DNA of 64,000 nt from Streptomyces seoulensis (GCF_004328625.1 NZ_CP032229.1:4278001-4342000), one strand, 5' to 3'; shown: positions 20,040 to 29,713, numbered from the stretch's first letter. Made by a program: numbers and translations. Notes: a model not told the origin generated them from the sequence alone.

Positions 20040-23000
20040 CTAGCCGTCGGAGTTCTTGCCACCCGACCGGGGCGGACCCACCGTCGCTCCCGCCTTGACC
20101 CCGCTGTCCTTGCCCGCCGGGCCCTCGAACGACTCCAGCGCCTCCAGTACGTCCTGCACCCGCGAGATCTCGGTGTTGATGTCCTCGCGGCGGCGCACCA
20201 GGATCTCCAGCTCGCGCTTGCCCTCCTCGACCGTGCGCCGCGCCTCGCGGATCGCCTCGGCCTTCAGGTCCTCGGCCTCCTTGACCAGCCTGGTCTTCTT
20301 CTGCTCGGCCTCCTTGAGCAGACCCTCCGCCTTCTTCACGGCGGCGATGCGCACCTTGCCCGCCTCGGAGTTGGCCTCCGACACCAGCTCCTTGGCCTTC
20401 GCCTGCGCCTTGGACAGCTGCTCCTCGGCCGCCTTGATCAGCGCGTCGCAGCGGTCGCCCGTCGACTTCATCGTCTCGGCCGCCTCCCGGCGGGCGCGCT
20501 CGTGCAGCTCCTCGATCTCCGTGGTGACCCGCTCGCGCAGCTCCTCGGCCCGCTCCCGGATCGCGGTCGCGTCCCGGCGGGCGCCGACCAGCAGCTCGTC
20601 GGCGTCCGTACGGGCCTTCTCCACACGGGAGTTGCCCTCCACCGTCGCCTCGGACACGATCCGGTCGGCCTCGGTGCGGGCCGCGCCCACCATCGAGTCG
20701 GCCTGGCCCTCCGCGTCCGCGGTGGCCTGCTGCGCCTGCTGCCGCGCCTCAGCGAGCAGCTTGTCCGCCTCGGCCGCCGTCTCCGAGATCAGGGTGTCGA
20801 CCTGCTCGGCCGCCTCCGAACGCCGCTTGTTGGCCTCGCCGCGCGCCTCGTCCAGCGTCCGGTCGGCCTCCTCGCGCGCGGAGTTGACCAGCCGCTCGGC
20901 CTCCGTCTCCGCCTCCGACCTGACCCGCTCGGCGTCGGCGCGCATCCGCTCGGAGTGCCGCTGCGCCGTACCGACCGTCTCCGCCGCCTCGGCGCGCAGC
21001 CGCTCGGCGTCGTCGGTCGCGTCCGCGATCAACTGCTCGGCGTTCGCGACCGCTTCGGCACGGACCCGCTCCGCCTCCGCCGCCGTCTCGTGCTGGAGCC
21101 GCTCCGCCTCGGAACTCGCCTCGGTGATGAGGGTGTCGGCCTGCGTCGCCGCGTCCGACCGGATGCGGTTGGCGTCCTCCCGGGCGTCCGCCCGGGTCCG
21201 GGACGCGGCCTGGTCGGCCTCCGCCAGCTTGTCCGACGCCTCGGTACGCACCCGCTGCGCGTACTCGGCGGCCTCCGAGCGCAGCCGCTCCGACTCCTCG
21301 GCCGCCTCGGCGACCGTGTGCTCGGCGAGTGCCTTGGCCGCCTCCGACTCCTCGCTCGCCTCCCGGCGCAGCCGTGTCGCGTCCTCGCCGGCCCGCTCCC
21401 GCTCGGCGTAGGCGTCGGTGCGGAGCCGCTCCGCCTCCTCCTCGGCCTCGCGCCGGGTACGGTCCGCCGCGTGCTCGGCGGCCGAACGCAGCCCGGCGAT
21501 CTCCTCCTGCGCCTGCTCGTGCAGCCCGCTGACGGAGTCCCGTACCTGCGCCGCGTGGGTCTCGGCGGCGGACACCATCTCGGTGGCCCGGCGGTCCGCC
21601 TCCTCCACCAGCCGGGTCGCCTCGGCCTGTGCCTCCTCCACGCGGGTGCGCGCCGAGGCCAGCAGCTCCTCGCTCTGCTCGCGGGCCCGCTCGCGCTCCT
21701 GGTCCGCCTCCTCGCGGGCGGCGCCGAGCAGCTCCTCCGCCTCGCGGCGGCGCCGGGTGGCCTCCTCCTGGGCGGCGGCCAGCGTCTCGGACGCCTCCGT
21801 GCCCAGCCGCTCGGCCGCGGCCTGCGCCTCCGCGCGGACCCGGTCGGCGCTCTCCTGCGCCTCGGTCTTGAGCCGCTCGGCCTCGGCCGCGGCCTCCGAC
21901 CGCAGCCGTACGGCCACCGACTCGCCCTCGGCACGCGAGGCGGACGCGTCCGCCGCGGCCTCGTCGCGCAGCCGCTCGGCCTCGGCCGCGGCCTGCTCCT
22001 GGAGCGTACGGATGCGCTCGGCGGCCTCCGAACGCAGCCGCTCGGCCTCCTCGCCGGCCTCGCGCCGGATGCGGGACGCCTCCTCGCGGGCCTCGGCCAG
22101 CGCCTGCTCGGCCGACTCCCGGCGCTCCTGCGCCTCGGTCTGCAGCCGGGTCAGTTCACCGGCGGCCTCCTCGCGGCGCGCCTCGGCGGCCTTCTCGGCC
22201 TCCTCGCGCAGCTCGCGGGCGGCCTTCTCGGCGTCCGCGCCGACCGTCTCGGCCCGCTCCTCGGCCTCGGCCTTGAGCCGCTCGGCCTCCTTGCGGGTGC
22301 GCTCCAGCGTCTCCTCGGCCTGCCGGCGCAGGCTGGTCGCCCGCTCGATGGCCTCGGTGCGGACCTTCTCGCTGTCGGTGGTGGCGGTCTTGCGCAGCTC
22401 GTCCGCGTCGGCCTTGGCCTTGGCGAGGAGTTCCTCGGCGGACTTGGCCGCCTCCTCGATCTGGGTGACCGCCTCCCGGCGGGCCTCGGCGCGGATCGAG
22501 TCGCCCTCGGTGACCGCGTCGGCGCGCAGCTGCTCGGCCTCGCCGCGCAGGCGCCGGGCCTCCTCCTGCAGCTCGACCGTCTTGGCCCGGTACTCCTTGG
22601 TGTCGTCCTTCGCCGTGCCCTTGAGCTCCTCGGCGATGTCGTGCGCCTCGGCGCGCAGCCGGTCCGCCTCCGCCTCGGCCTCCGAGCGGATGCGCTCGGC
22701 CTCCTCGGTGGCGGCCTTGGTGGTCCTGCGGGCGTCCTCGGACGCCTTGTTCAGGACCTCCTCGGCCGTCCGGGCGGCCTTGGAGAGCTGGCTCGCGGTC
22801 TCCTCGGCGGTGGCGCTGCGGGCGTTCTCCCCGGCCTCGGCGAGGATCTTCTCCGCCTCGGCACGGGCGTCGGCGACGATCTGCTCGGCGTCCGCCTTGG
22901 TGGACTCGGCCTCCTTGGTGGCCTCGCTGACCAGCCGGGCGACCTGCTCCTTGGCGGTGCGCGTCCGGGTCTCGTTGGCGGCCTCGGCGCCGGAGAGCGC

Positions 23001-23885
23001 CTTGGCGGCGGCCTCCTTCGCCTCGGTGACCAGCTTCTCCGCCTCGGAGCGGGCGCTGCGCAGCGCCCGCTCGGCCTCCGCCATCCGCTCCTCGGCGTCC
23101 CGGCTCAGCTCGGCGGCCTGCCGGCGCGCGGCGTCCGACTCGCTGGCGGTGGAGGTACGGAGCTGCTCGGCGTGGTCGGTGGCCTCCTGCGCCTGCGAGG
23201 AGGCGGCGTTCAGCAGCCGCTCGGCGTCGGTGCGGGCCCGGCGCAGGATCTGCTCGGCCTCGCTGCGGGCAGCCTCGGCGTCGGTGCGCAGCCGCTCACG
23301 GGCCTCGTGGGTCAGCCGCTCGGCCTCGGCGCGGGCGGCGGCGATGGCCTGCTCGGCCTCGGCGCGCGACTCGTCCAGCAGCCGGCGGGCCTGCTGCTCG
23401 GTACGGGCGCGCAGCTGCTCGGCCCAGGACACGTTCTCGTTGACGTGGGACTCGACGGTCTGGCGGCGCTCGGCCAGCTCCTGGTCCAGCTGCTGGCGGC
23501 GGGTGACCGCCTCCTGGTGCAGCTCCGCCTGGAGCCGGGCGGAGTGCTCGGCGTGCTCCTGGAGGATGCGCTGGGTCTGCGCGCGGGCCTGGCTCAGCTC
23601 GCGTTCGGCGTCCTGCCGCAACTGGTCGGCCTGCACCTGGGCGTTGCGGAGCAACTGCTCGGCCTGGTAGCCGATGTCACCGCCGTCGTAGGCGGGACGG
23701 GTCATCAGGGTGCGGCGCGCCTCGTGCAGCTTGGCGCGCAGCACCTCGACCTGGTAGCCGAGATCCTCGGCGTGCTGGATCGCCTTTTCCCGCTCGGTCT
23801 TCAGCCGCTTCATCTCGGCCTCGAACCGAGAGAGGTGGTCGACGTCAGCCGCCGGCTCTCGCTCCTGGCTCTCGTAGCCCCGCAC
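20040..23885 (-). CDS. scy: Scy, long coiled-coil polarity/tip-organising protein
   Basis: A protein of about 1281 residues, almost entirely coiled coil. The N-terminus (RGYESQEREPAADVDHLSRFE) is the characteristic Scy start, followed by a heptad section to ~120. About 1,100 residues of Ala/Glu/Arg/Asp-rich repeats with hendecad-like phasing follow, with a short disordered C-terminus. In Streptomyces, Scy gathers DivIVA and FilP into the tip-organising centre that sets polar growth and branching. GTG 23885 is chosen because conserved sequence begins there; an in-frame ATG at 23936 would add 17 residues (MDGARRRNSPGDGWDRAV) and neither has a strong ribosome site. It is convergent with nothing and lies on the same strand as mce. 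Confidence 0.92.
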   Translation of the reverse strand: MRGYESQEREPAADVDHLSRFEAEMKRLKTEREKAIQHAEDLGYQVEVLRAKLHEARRTLMTRPAYDGGDIGYQAEQLLRNAQVQADQLRQDAERELSQARAQTQRILQEHAEHSARLQAELHQEAVTRRQQLDQELAERRQTVESHVNENVSWAEQLRARTEQQARRLLDESRAEAEQAIAAARAEAERLTHEARERLRTDAEAARSEAEQILRRARTDAERLLNAASSQAQEATDHAEQLRTSTASESDAARRQAAELSRDAEERMAEAERALRSARSEAEKLVTEAKEAAAKALSGAEAANETRTRTAKEQVARLVSEATKEAESTKADAEQIVADARAEAEKILAEAGENARSATAEETASQLSKAARTAEEVLNKASEDARRTTKAATEEAERIRSEAEAEADRLRAEAHDIAEELKGTAKDDTKEYRAKTVELQEEARRLRGEAEQLRADAVTEGDSIRAEARREAVTQIEEAAKSAEELLAKAKADADELRKTATTDSEKVRTEAIERATSLRRQAEETLERTRKEAERLKAEAEERAETVGADAEKAARELREEAEKAAEARREEAAGELTRLQTEAQERRESAEQALAEAREEASRIRREAGEEAERLRSEAAERIRTLQEQAAAEAERLRDEAAADASASRAEGESVAVRLRSEAAAEAERLKTEAQESADRVRAEAQAAAERLGTEASETLAAAQEEATRRRREAEELLGAAREEADQERERAREQSEELLASARTRVEEAQAEATRLVEEADRRATEMVSAAETHAAQVRDSVSGLHEQAQEEIAGLRSAAEHAADRTRREAEEEAERLRTDAYAERERAGEDATRLRREASEESEAAKALAEHTVAEAAEESERLRSEAAEYAQRVRTEASDKLAEADQAASRTRADAREDANRIRSDAATQADTLITEASSEAERLQHETAAEAERVRAEAVANAEQLIADATDDAERLRAEAAETVGTAQRHSERMRADAERVRSEAETEAERLVNSAREEADRTLDEARGEANKRRSEAAEQVDTLISETAAEADKLLAEARQQAQQATADAEGQADSMVGAARTEADRIVSEATVEGNSRVEKARTDADELLVGARRDATAIRERAEELRERVTTEIEELHERARREAAETMKSTGDRCDALIKAAEEQLSKAQAKAKELVSEANSEAGKVRIAAVKKAEGLLKEAEQKKTRLVKEAEDLKAEAIREARRTVEEGKRELEILVRRREDINTEISRVQDVLEALESFEGPAGKDSGVKAGATVGPPRSGGKNSDG

Positions 23886-24032
23886 TGCGCGGTCCCATCC
23901 GTCCCCTGGTGAATTTCTCCGACGAGCACCGTCCATCCGCCGGACGGGGCCCTCCGGGGAATGGTGTCAGATCAACGGCGGAGCACGGGCTGCTGCCCCG
24001 ACGCTCGTCCCCCGAAACCCGGACCCCGGCAT

Positions 24033-24061
24033 CGGTCGTCCCCCGTGTTCGGGGACGACCG
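24033..24061 (-). terminator. terminator of the epimerase gene
   Basis: A perfect 11-bp stem CGGTCGTCCCC / GGGGACGACCG lies 33 bases beyond the mce stop on the minus strand, upstream of scy. It isolates scy from mce read-through. Confidence 0.72.
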
Positions 24062-24093
24062 CCCCCAACCCTACCGGCCCTTATGTACGAGAG

Positions 24094-24534
24094 TCAGTGC
24101 TCAGGTGACTCAACTGCCGCCGAAGTGACCAGTTCTGTCAGGACTCCGTGGCAATCCTTGGGGTGCAGGAAGGTGATCCGGGACCCCATGGAACCGATGC
24201 GGGGCTCCTCGTACAGGACGCGTACGCCCTTGTCGCGGATGCCGGCGGCGTCCGCGTCCACGTCCGCGGTGCCGAAGGCGATGTGATGGACGCCCTCTCC
24301 GTTCTTGGCCAGCCACTTGCCGACCGCGGAGTCCTCCCGCGTCGGCTCCAGCAGCTGGAGGTAGGAGGCGCCGCCGTCCGAGGTCTCGTTGATCTTGAGC
24401 ATGGCCTCCCGGACGCCCTGCTCCTCGTTCACCTCGGTGTGGAACACCTCGAAGCCGTAGGTCGTCCGGTAGAACTCGACGGTGGTGTCGAGGTCGTGGC
24501 AGGCGATCCCGATGTGGTCGATTCGCGTCAGCAT
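24094..24534 (-). CDS. mce: methylmalonyl-CoA epimerase
   Basis: A 146-residue vicinal-oxygen-chelate enzyme. The N-terminal [16 protein letters not shown] contains the first metal-binding His, [12 protein letters not shown] the second, and [12 protein letters not shown] carries the final Glu ligand. It converts (2S)- and (2R)-methylmalonyl-CoA, linking propionyl-CoA carboxylation to the B12-dependent mutase. It is divergent from the thiolase gene with a 149-bp shared promoter region. Related B12-dependent genes in the window are meaB, icmA and the cobalamin adenosyltransferase. Confidence 0.95.
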   Translation of the reverse strand: MLTRIDHIGIACHDLDTTVEFYRTTYGFEVFHTEVNEEQGVREAMLKINETSDGGASYLQLLEPTREDSAVGKWLAKNGEGVHHIAFGTADVDADAAGIRDKGVRVLYEEPRIGSMGSRITFLHPKDCHGVLTELVTSAAVESPEH

Positions 24535-24683
24535 GGTTTCAGTGCAGCGCTCAGGCGGTGGTTACGCAACGTGCGCGCGATCACACCGCAATGGCGATGA
24601 CGGGCTCCGGTACCGGTCAGTACATTCGAAGTAAACCCTCGTTCACTCCTCGGCTGTGCAGGCCGGTAAGGGGATCGCAGCTC

Positions 24684-25883
24684 ATGTCTTCTGGAAAGAC
24701 CACCTCTGTGATCGTCGCGGGCGCGCGGACGCCCATGGGACGGTTGCTCGGTTCGCTGAAGTCCTTCTCGGGTGCCGACCTGGGCGGCTTCGCCATCAAG
24801 GCGGCCCTCGACCGCGCCGGGATCAGCGGCGACCAGGTCCAGTACGTGATCATGGGGCAGGTGCTCCAGGCGGGTGCCGGCCAGATCCCGGCCCGCCAGG
24901 CGGCGGTCAAGGCCGGCATCCCGATGAACGTCCCGGCGCTCACCGTCAACAAGGTCTGCCTCTCCGGCCTCGACGCGATCGCGCTGGCCGACCAGCTCAT
25001 CCGCGCGGGTGAGTTCGACATCGTGGTCGCGGGCGGCCAGGAGTCGATGACCAACGCCCCGCATCTGCTGCCGAAGTCCCGCGAGGGCTTCAAGTACGGC
25101 GCGATCGAGATGCTGGACTCGATGGCCCACGACGGGCTGACCGACTCCTTCGAGAACATCGCCATGGGCGAGTCCACGGAGAAGCACAACACCCGCCTCG
25201 GCATCGGCCGGGCCGCGCAGGACGAGATCGCCGCGCTGTCCCACCAGCGGGCCGCCGCCGCGCAGAAGAACGGCCTGTTCGAGGCCGAGATCACCCCGGT
25301 GGAGATCCCGCAGCGCAAGGGCGACCCGGTGCTGTTCAGCAAGGACGAGGGCATCCGCGGGGACACCACCGCCGAGTCGCTCGGCCGGCTCCGGCCCGCC
25401 TTCACCAAGGACGGCACCATCACCGCCGGGTCCGCCTCGCAGATCTCCGACGGCGCCGCCGCGGTGGTCGTGATGAGCAAGGCGAAGGCGGAGGAGCTGG
25501 GCCTTGAGTGGCTCGCGGAGATCGGCGCGCACGGCAATGTCGCCGGTCCCGACAACTCCCTCCAGTCGCAGCCGTCCAACGCGATCCAGCACGCGCTGGG
25601 CAAGGAGGGGCTGACGGTCGCCGACCTGGACCTCATCGAGATCAACGAGGCGTTCGCGGCGGTCGCCGTGCAGTCAATGGACGACCTCGGGGTGTCCACG
25701 GAAAAGGTGAACGTCAACGGCGGCGCCATCGCCCTCGGCCACCCGATCGGCATGTCCGGCGCCCGGCTGGTGCTGCACCTGGCGCTGGAGCTGAAGCGCC
25801 GGGGCGGCGGGGTCGGCGCGGCCGCGCTGTGCGGTGGCGGCGGCCAGGGTGACGCGCTGATCGTGCGGGTACCCAAGGGCTGA
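24684..25883 (+). CDS. acetyl-CoA C-acetyltransferase (thiolase)
   Basis: A 399-residue biosynthetic-type thiolase that condenses two acetyl-CoA to acetoacetyl-CoA or cleaves it. The nucleophile Cys92 sits in [12 protein letters not shown], the catalytic His in [16 protein letters not shown], and the second Cys in [14 protein letters not shown] 24684 follows AAGGGG and fits family length. It is followed 45 bp later by meaB on the same strand, so the two may be co-transcribed. The product can feed the hydroxybutyryl-CoA dehydrogenase encoded at 9.6 kb. Confidence 0.95.
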   Translation: MSSGKTTSVIVAGARTPMGRLLGSLKSFSGADLGGFAIKAALDRAGISGDQVQYVIMGQVLQAGAGQIPARQAAVKAGIPMNVPALTVNKVCLSGLDAIALADQLIRAGEFDIVVAGGQESMTNAPHLLPKSREGFKYGAIEMLDSMAHDGLTDSFENIAMGESTEKHNTRLGIGRAAQDEIAALSHQRAAAAQKNGLFEAEITPVEIPQRKGDPVLFSKDEGIRGDTTAESLGRLRPAFTKDGTITAGSASQISDGAAAVVVMSKAKAEELGLEWLAEIGAHGNVAGPDNSLQSQPSNAIQHALGKEGLTVADLDLIEINEAFAAVAVQSMDDLGVSTEKVNVNGGAIALGHPIGMSGARLVLHLALELKRRGGGVGAAALCGGGGQGDALIVRVPKG

Positions 25884-25928
25884 GTTCCTCTTTTTCCGGC
25901 GGTGTGCGCGAGTGAACGGAGCAGTTTG

Positions 25929-26885
25929 ATGCGGGACGTCTCCTCTCTGGTGGCAGAGGCCAGGGAAGGCCGGCCCCGGGCCGTGGCCCGGCTGATCTCC
26001 CTGGTCGAGGGGGCGTCCCCGCAGCTGAGGGAGGTGATGGCGGCCCTCGCCCCGCTCACCGGCAACGCGTACGTGGTCGGTCTGACCGGCTCGCCCGGCG
26101 TCGGCAAGTCCACCTCCACCTCCGCGCTGGTCACCGCGTACCGCAAGCAGGGCAAGCGGGTCGGCGTCCTCGCCGTCGACCCGTCCTCGCCGTTCTCCGG
26201 GGGCGCGCTGCTCGGGGACCGGGTGCGGATGTCCGACCACGCCTCCGACCCCGGCGTCTACATCCGCTCCATGGCCACCCGCGGCCACCTCGGCGGGCTC
26301 GCCTGGGCCGCGCCGCAGGCGATCCGGGTGCTGGACGCGGCCGGCTGCGACGTGATCCTGGTCGAGACCGTCGGCGTCGGGCAGTCCGAGGTGGAGATCG
26401 CCTCCCAGGCCGACACCTCCGTGGTCCTGCTGGCCCCCGGCATGGGCGACGGCATCCAGGCGGCGAAGGCCGGAATCCTGGAGATCGGTGACGTCTACGT
26501 CGTCAACAAGGCCGACCGCGACGGCGCCGACGCCACCGCCCGCGAGCTGAACCACATGCTCGGCCTCGGCGAGGCCCGGGGCCCCGGCGACTGGCGCCCC
26601 CCGATCGTCAAGACGGTCGCCGCCCGCGCCGAGGGCATCGACGAGGTGGTCGAGGCCCTGGAGAAGCACCGGGCCTGGATGGAGGAGCACGCCGTCCTCG
26701 CCGAACGCCGCCGGGCCCGTGCGGCCCGCGAGGTGGAGACCATCGCGGTCACCACCCTGCGTGAACGCATCGGCGACCTCCACGGCGACCGCCGCCTCTC
26801 CGCCCTCGCCGACAGCGTCGTCACCGGCGACCTCGACCCGTACCGTGCGGCGGACGAACTCGTCGAAGGACTTACCCAGGGCTGA
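25929..26885 (+). CDS. meaB: MeaB/ArgK-family GTPase chaperone for a B12-dependent mutase
   Basis: A 318-residue G3E-type GTPase. Motifs are Walker A GLTGSPGVGKST (about residues 57-68), switch region LAVDPSSPFSGGALLGDR, Walker B VILVETVGVGQSE and the base-recognition NKADRDGA. MeaB proteins gate adenosylcobalamin loading and protect methylmalonyl- or isobutyryl-CoA mutases from inactivation. ATG 25929 follows AACGGAGC and fits the conserved start; an upstream GTG would add nine residues. It is next to the thiolase and epimerase rather than next to a mutase; icmA is 8 kb away. Confidence 0.94.
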   Translation: MRDVSSLVAEAREGRPRAVARLISLVEGASPQLREVMAALAPLTGNAYVVGLTGSPGVGKSTSTSALVTAYRKQGKRVGVLAVDPSSPFSGGALLGDRVRMSDHASDPGVYIRSMATRGHLGGLAWAAPQAIRVLDAAGCDVILVETVGVGQSEVEIASQADTSVVLLAPGMGDGIQAAKAGILEIGDVYVVNKADRDGADATARELNHMLGLGEARGPGDWRPPIVKTVAARAEGIDEVVEALEKHRAWMEEHAVLAERRRARAAREVETIAVTTLRERIGDLHGDRRLSALADSVVTGDLDPYRAADELVEGLTQG

Positions 26886-26895
26886 GGCCTGCTGC

Positions 26896-26979
26896 TAGCT
26901 TGACCGGCATGTTCCTCCTCATGGCATAGAGCGGCACCCCTCGCGCCAGCGCGGCTCTTCTCCTGAGCCCCGCGGCGCG
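26896..26979 (+). promoter_or_regulatory. possible leaderless mini-ORF and attenuator hairpins upstream of an MFS gene
   Basis: A -10-like TAGCTT (26896-26901) lies seven bases before ATG 26909, which begins a six-codon frame (MFLLMA, stop TAG 26927-26929). Just after it, AGAGC (26928-26932) can pair with GCTCT (26954-26958). The latter instead forms part of a larger hairpin, CGCGCC...GGCGCG with inner GCGG/CCGC, spanning 26942-26979. The two pairings are mutually exclusive, as in ribosome-controlled attenuators of drug exporters. The -35 is poor and this is purely structural inference. Confidence 0.35.
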
Positions 26980-27020
26980 CACCCGTGCCCTCGTCCCGCC
27001 TCCCGTGAGGAACCCCGCGC

Positions 27021-28235
27021 ATGTCCGCGCCCCCTTCCGCGTGCCCCGCCGCGCCGTCCTACGCCGCCGTCCTCCGCGTCCCGCACGCCCGCCGTACCTT
27101 CGGCACCGCCCTGGTGGGCCGCCTGTCCTACGGCACCGTCCCGCTGTCCCTGCTGCTCGCCGCCCAGCGCGCCACCGGGTCGTACGCGGCCTCCGGGGCG
27201 GTGCTCTCCGTGTACGGCGCCGCCGTCGTCTTCCTGACCCCGGCGCGCGCCTCGCTGGTGGACCGGTACGGCGCCCGGCGTGCCCTGCTGCCGCTGGCCG
27301 CCGCCCACGGAGGACTGCTCTGCGTGCTCGCCGCGCTCACCTGGCGGCCCGGTGCGCCGGTGCCGCTGATCGGGGGCGCCGCCGTTCTCGCGGGCGCCTG
27401 TGCGCCGCCTTTGGGGCCGGCCATGCGGGCGGTGTGGTCCGCACTCCTCACCGACCGGGATCTGCTGCGACGCGCGTACAGCCTCGACGGGGTCGCCGAG
27501 GAGCTGCTCTTCGTGTCCGGTCCCGCTCTGGTGGGCGTCCTCGTCGCCTGGACCGTCCAGGCCTCCGGGCTGCTGCTCGGGGCACTGCTGCTGGTCGGGG
27601 GGACCGCCGCCTTCGTCACCTCCCCGGCGATGACGGGGCCCCGGCCTCGGACCGAGGGCGGTGGGCGCCGGGGTGGCGTGCGGGGGCTCGCGGCGCCCGT
27701 CGTGGTGGCTGCGGGGACGGGGCTCACGATCAGCGGGGTGGAGCTGCTGGTGCTGGCCCACGTCGGCGCGGACTCCGGGGACACCGACCTCGTCCCGTGG
27801 GTGCTGGGCGCCCTGTCGGTGGGGAGCGCGCTGGGCGGGCTGGCCAACGGGGCGATCGACTGGCGCGGCCCCGCCCGGACCCGTCTCGCCGGCTTCGCGG
27901 TGGCCCTCGGCCTGACGATCGCCGTGGCGGGGCTGGCGCCCGGGCTGCTCACGCTCGCGGTGGCCATGGCCTGTGCGGGTGCCTTCATCGCCCCGGCGCT
28001 CACCACGGCCTACCTCCTGGCGGACGAGTCGGCCCCCGCGAGCGACCGCACCCGGGCCGGCGCCTGGGTGAACATGGCCGTCAACGCAGGCAGTTCGGCC
28101 GGCGGCCTGACCGCCGGCGCCCTCCTCGGCCACCTCCCGCTGCCCCTCTGCTTCGCCCTGACCGGAGCCACCGCGCTGGCCTCGGCCGGGGTGGCCCTGC
28201 TGGGCGGGAGTCGGACCGAGCCCGCGCGGGCGTGA
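27021..28235 (+). CDS. major facilitator superfamily transporter
   Basis: A 404-residue protein with about 12 hydrophobic helices. The loop between helices 2 and 3 carries DRYGARRALL, the MFS motif A variant. It resembles Streptomyces exporters of the EmrD/YdhP-like group more than sugar importers, but substrate cannot be assigned. ATG 27021 has GTGAGGA upstream. A hairpin follows the stop, and the convergent neighbour is a MarR regulator, which could sense the same ligand. Confidence 0.87.
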   Translation: MSAPPSACPAAPSYAAVLRVPHARRTFGTALVGRLSYGTVPLSLLLAAQRATGSYAASGAVLSVYGAAVVFLTPARASLVDRYGARRALLPLAAAHGGLLCVLAALTWRPGAPVPLIGGAAVLAGACAPPLGPAMRAVWSALLTDRDLLRRAYSLDGVAEELLFVSGPALVGVLVAWTVQASGLLLGALLLVGGTAAFVTSPAMTGPRPRTEGGGRRGGVRGLAAPVVVAAGTGLTISGVELLVLAHVGADSGDTDLVPWVLGALSVGSALGGLANGAIDWRGPARTRLAGFAVALGLTIAVAGLAPGLLTLAVAMACAGAFIAPALTTAYLLADESAPASDRTRAGAWVNMAVNAGSSAGGLTAGALLGHLPLPLCFALTGATALASAGVALLGGSRTEPARA

Positions 28236-28266
28236 GCCGGGGGCCTGTCCCGGCCCCGACGGCAGA

Positions 28267-28315
28267 GCGCCCCGCCCTCCCCGGCACCGGTGCGGTGCGA
28301 GGGCGGGCGGGGCGC
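28267..28315. terminator. terminator between MFS gene and convergent marR-type gene
   Basis: GCGCCCCGCCCTC pairs with GAGGGCGG..GGGGCGC (4-base bulge) across a ~20-base loop region. It lies between convergent stops at 28235 and 28338 and could serve both strands. Confidence 0.65.
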
Positions 28316-28337
28316 GTGACCGTGGTGCCGGCCCCGG

Positions 28338-28814
28338 CTACGGGCGGCCGCGCTGGTCTCTGAGGTGTTCCGCGATGGGCTTCAGGGACTTGTCGAGGTC
28401 CTGGAGGGCGTCGGGGGAGAGCAGGTCGATGAAGTGGCGGCGGACGGAGGCCACATGGTGCGGGGCCACCTTCCGCATCGTCTCCAGCCCGTGCTCGGTC
28501 AGGACGGCGAAGAGGCCGCGCCGGTCCGACTCGCAGTTCTCCCGGCGGACCAGGTCCGCGTTCTCCATGCGCGTGATCTGATGCGAGAGGCGGCTCTTGG
28601 ACTGCATGGTCGCGCCCGCCAGGTCGCTCATCCGCATCCGCATGTCGTCCGACTCGGACAGATTGACGAGGATCTCGTAGTCGTTCATCGTCAGGCCGAA
28701 CGGCTGAAGATCCTTCTCTAGCTGGTACGTCAACAGCCTGTTGACCTCCAGGTGGGTGCGCCAGGCGCACTGCTCCGCATCGGTCAGCCAGTGCGTGGCC
28801 GTCTCGGTCTCCAT
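28338..28814 (-). CDS. MarR-family transcriptional regulator
   Basis: A 158-residue winged-helix dimer. Recognition region is MRMSDLAGATMQSKSRLSHQITRMENADLVRRENCESDRRG, with the wing containing the conserved DRRG. The flanking helices form the dimer interface. ATG 28814 is the first of the family pattern. The upstream AT-richer segment (28815-28860) is a plausible autoregulatory site, but I could not define a clean palindrome. Targets might be the convergent MFS gene or a distant operon. Confidence 0.9.
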   Translation of the reverse strand: METETATHWLTDAEQCAWRTHLEVNRLLTYQLEKDLQPFGLTMNDYEILVNLSESDDMRMRMSDLAGATMQSKSRLSHQITRMENADLVRRENCESDRRGLFAVLTEHGLETMRKVAPHHVASVRRHFIDLLSPDALQDLDKSLKPIAEHLRDQRGRP

Positions 28815-28906
28815 GAATGAAGTCTACCTAAGAAGTTGAATGGCGAACTACTCTGGGTGATGTGACTGTGCGCACGCGTTCGACGTCACACTCCGCAGAC
28901 TACCGC

Positions 28907-29713
28907 TCACAGCCCGAAGCGACGCTGGAGGTCTCCCAGCTGTCCGGGAAGGCGCGGTACCCCGGAAGCCTCCGTTCCGGGCCCCATCGGCCCCGCTGCG
29001 CCCCCTCCGGGTACCCCCGGCTCGGACGGAACAGCACCCGTGGGCCGTTCCGTCATCAGCGTCTCACTGGACTGGAGCAGCACCGTCCCCGCGCCGGTGA
29101 ACTCGAACTGGTGCTCCTCCCCGGAGGCCCCGCCGATCCCCGTCATCGCACGTAGACCGCCCATCACGCCGGTGAGATACGCGTGGTCGTAGTGATGGCA
29201 GGGGGAGGGGCAGTCGGCCCAGCCGACCAGCGCCTGCGGGTCCACCCGGATCGGCGGCTCCATGAAGACCACCGGCCCGTTCGAAGCGGCGACGAACTTT
29301 CCGGTTCCGATGAGCGTCAGAAAGCCGGGCACGATCGATTGTTTGAGTGCCAAGCTTGGCTGAAAAGCGATCAAGTTGCCCGCGCGAACGGTCAGGTTGC
29401 CCTGATCCAGGTCGTACGAATTCACATCGAAGGCCCGGTCCGCGAGGAGCATCTTGCCCGAGCCCTCCGCCACCACCCAGTCGCTCGCGTGCAGTGGCGA
29501 ATGGAAGGAAGTACGCACCAGCCGGTCCAGCCGGCCGTGCCCGATGCCGTTGAAGTCGATCGACCCGTAGTAGGCGATCATCTTCCCCTTCTGCAGGAAC
29601 CACTGGCTCCCCTTGAGCTCCACGCAGAAGGTGTACGGGTTCACGTTGTCGTCGACGGGGAGCGTCGCCGGGTCGAAGACCACCGGGCCGCCCCCGCTCG
29701 GGTAACCGCTCAC
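28907..29713 (-). CDS. AIM24-family protein, third gene of a paralogous trio
   Basis: A 268-residue protein of the AIM24/TIGR00266 beta-rich family. The repeated beta units include SQWFLQKGKMIAYYGSIDF, GSGKMLLADRAFDVNSYDL and NLTVRAGNLIAF. Ends FEFTGAGTVLLQSSET, then a ~45-residue Gly/Pro-rich tail absent from its two paralogues. It overlaps the preceding gene by 4 bp (ATGA). The family's bacterial role is unknown; mitochondrial AIM24 supports inner-membrane organisation. No signal peptide or membrane helix is seen. Confidence 0.88.
   Translation of the reverse strand: MSGYPSGGGPVVFDPATLPVDDNVNPYTFCVELKGSQWFLQKGKMIAYYGSIDFNGIGHGRLDRLVRTSFHSPLHASDWVVAEGSGKMLLADRAFDVNSYDLDQGNLTVRAGNLIAFQPSLALKQSIVPGFLTLIGTGKFVAASNGPVVFMEPPIRVDPQALVGWADCPSPCHHYDHAYLTGVMGGLRAMTGIGGASGEEHQFEFTGAGTVLLQSSETLMTERPTGAVPSEPGVPGGGAAGPMGPGTEASGVPRLPGQLGDLQRRFGL

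Noticed and set aside
20013..23912. A plus-strand open frame of 1299 codons, fully antisense to scy
   Set aside because: It is Leu/Gly/Arg-rich with no recognisable domain and no ribosome site. It exists because high GC3 coding on one strand suppresses stops on the other. Scy on the minus strand has family identity.
28815..28906. MarR operator upstream of the 28338-28814 gene
   Set aside because: The segment is AT-richer and has partial symmetry (AGTT...AACT), but the arms are only four bases, too weak to report as a site.
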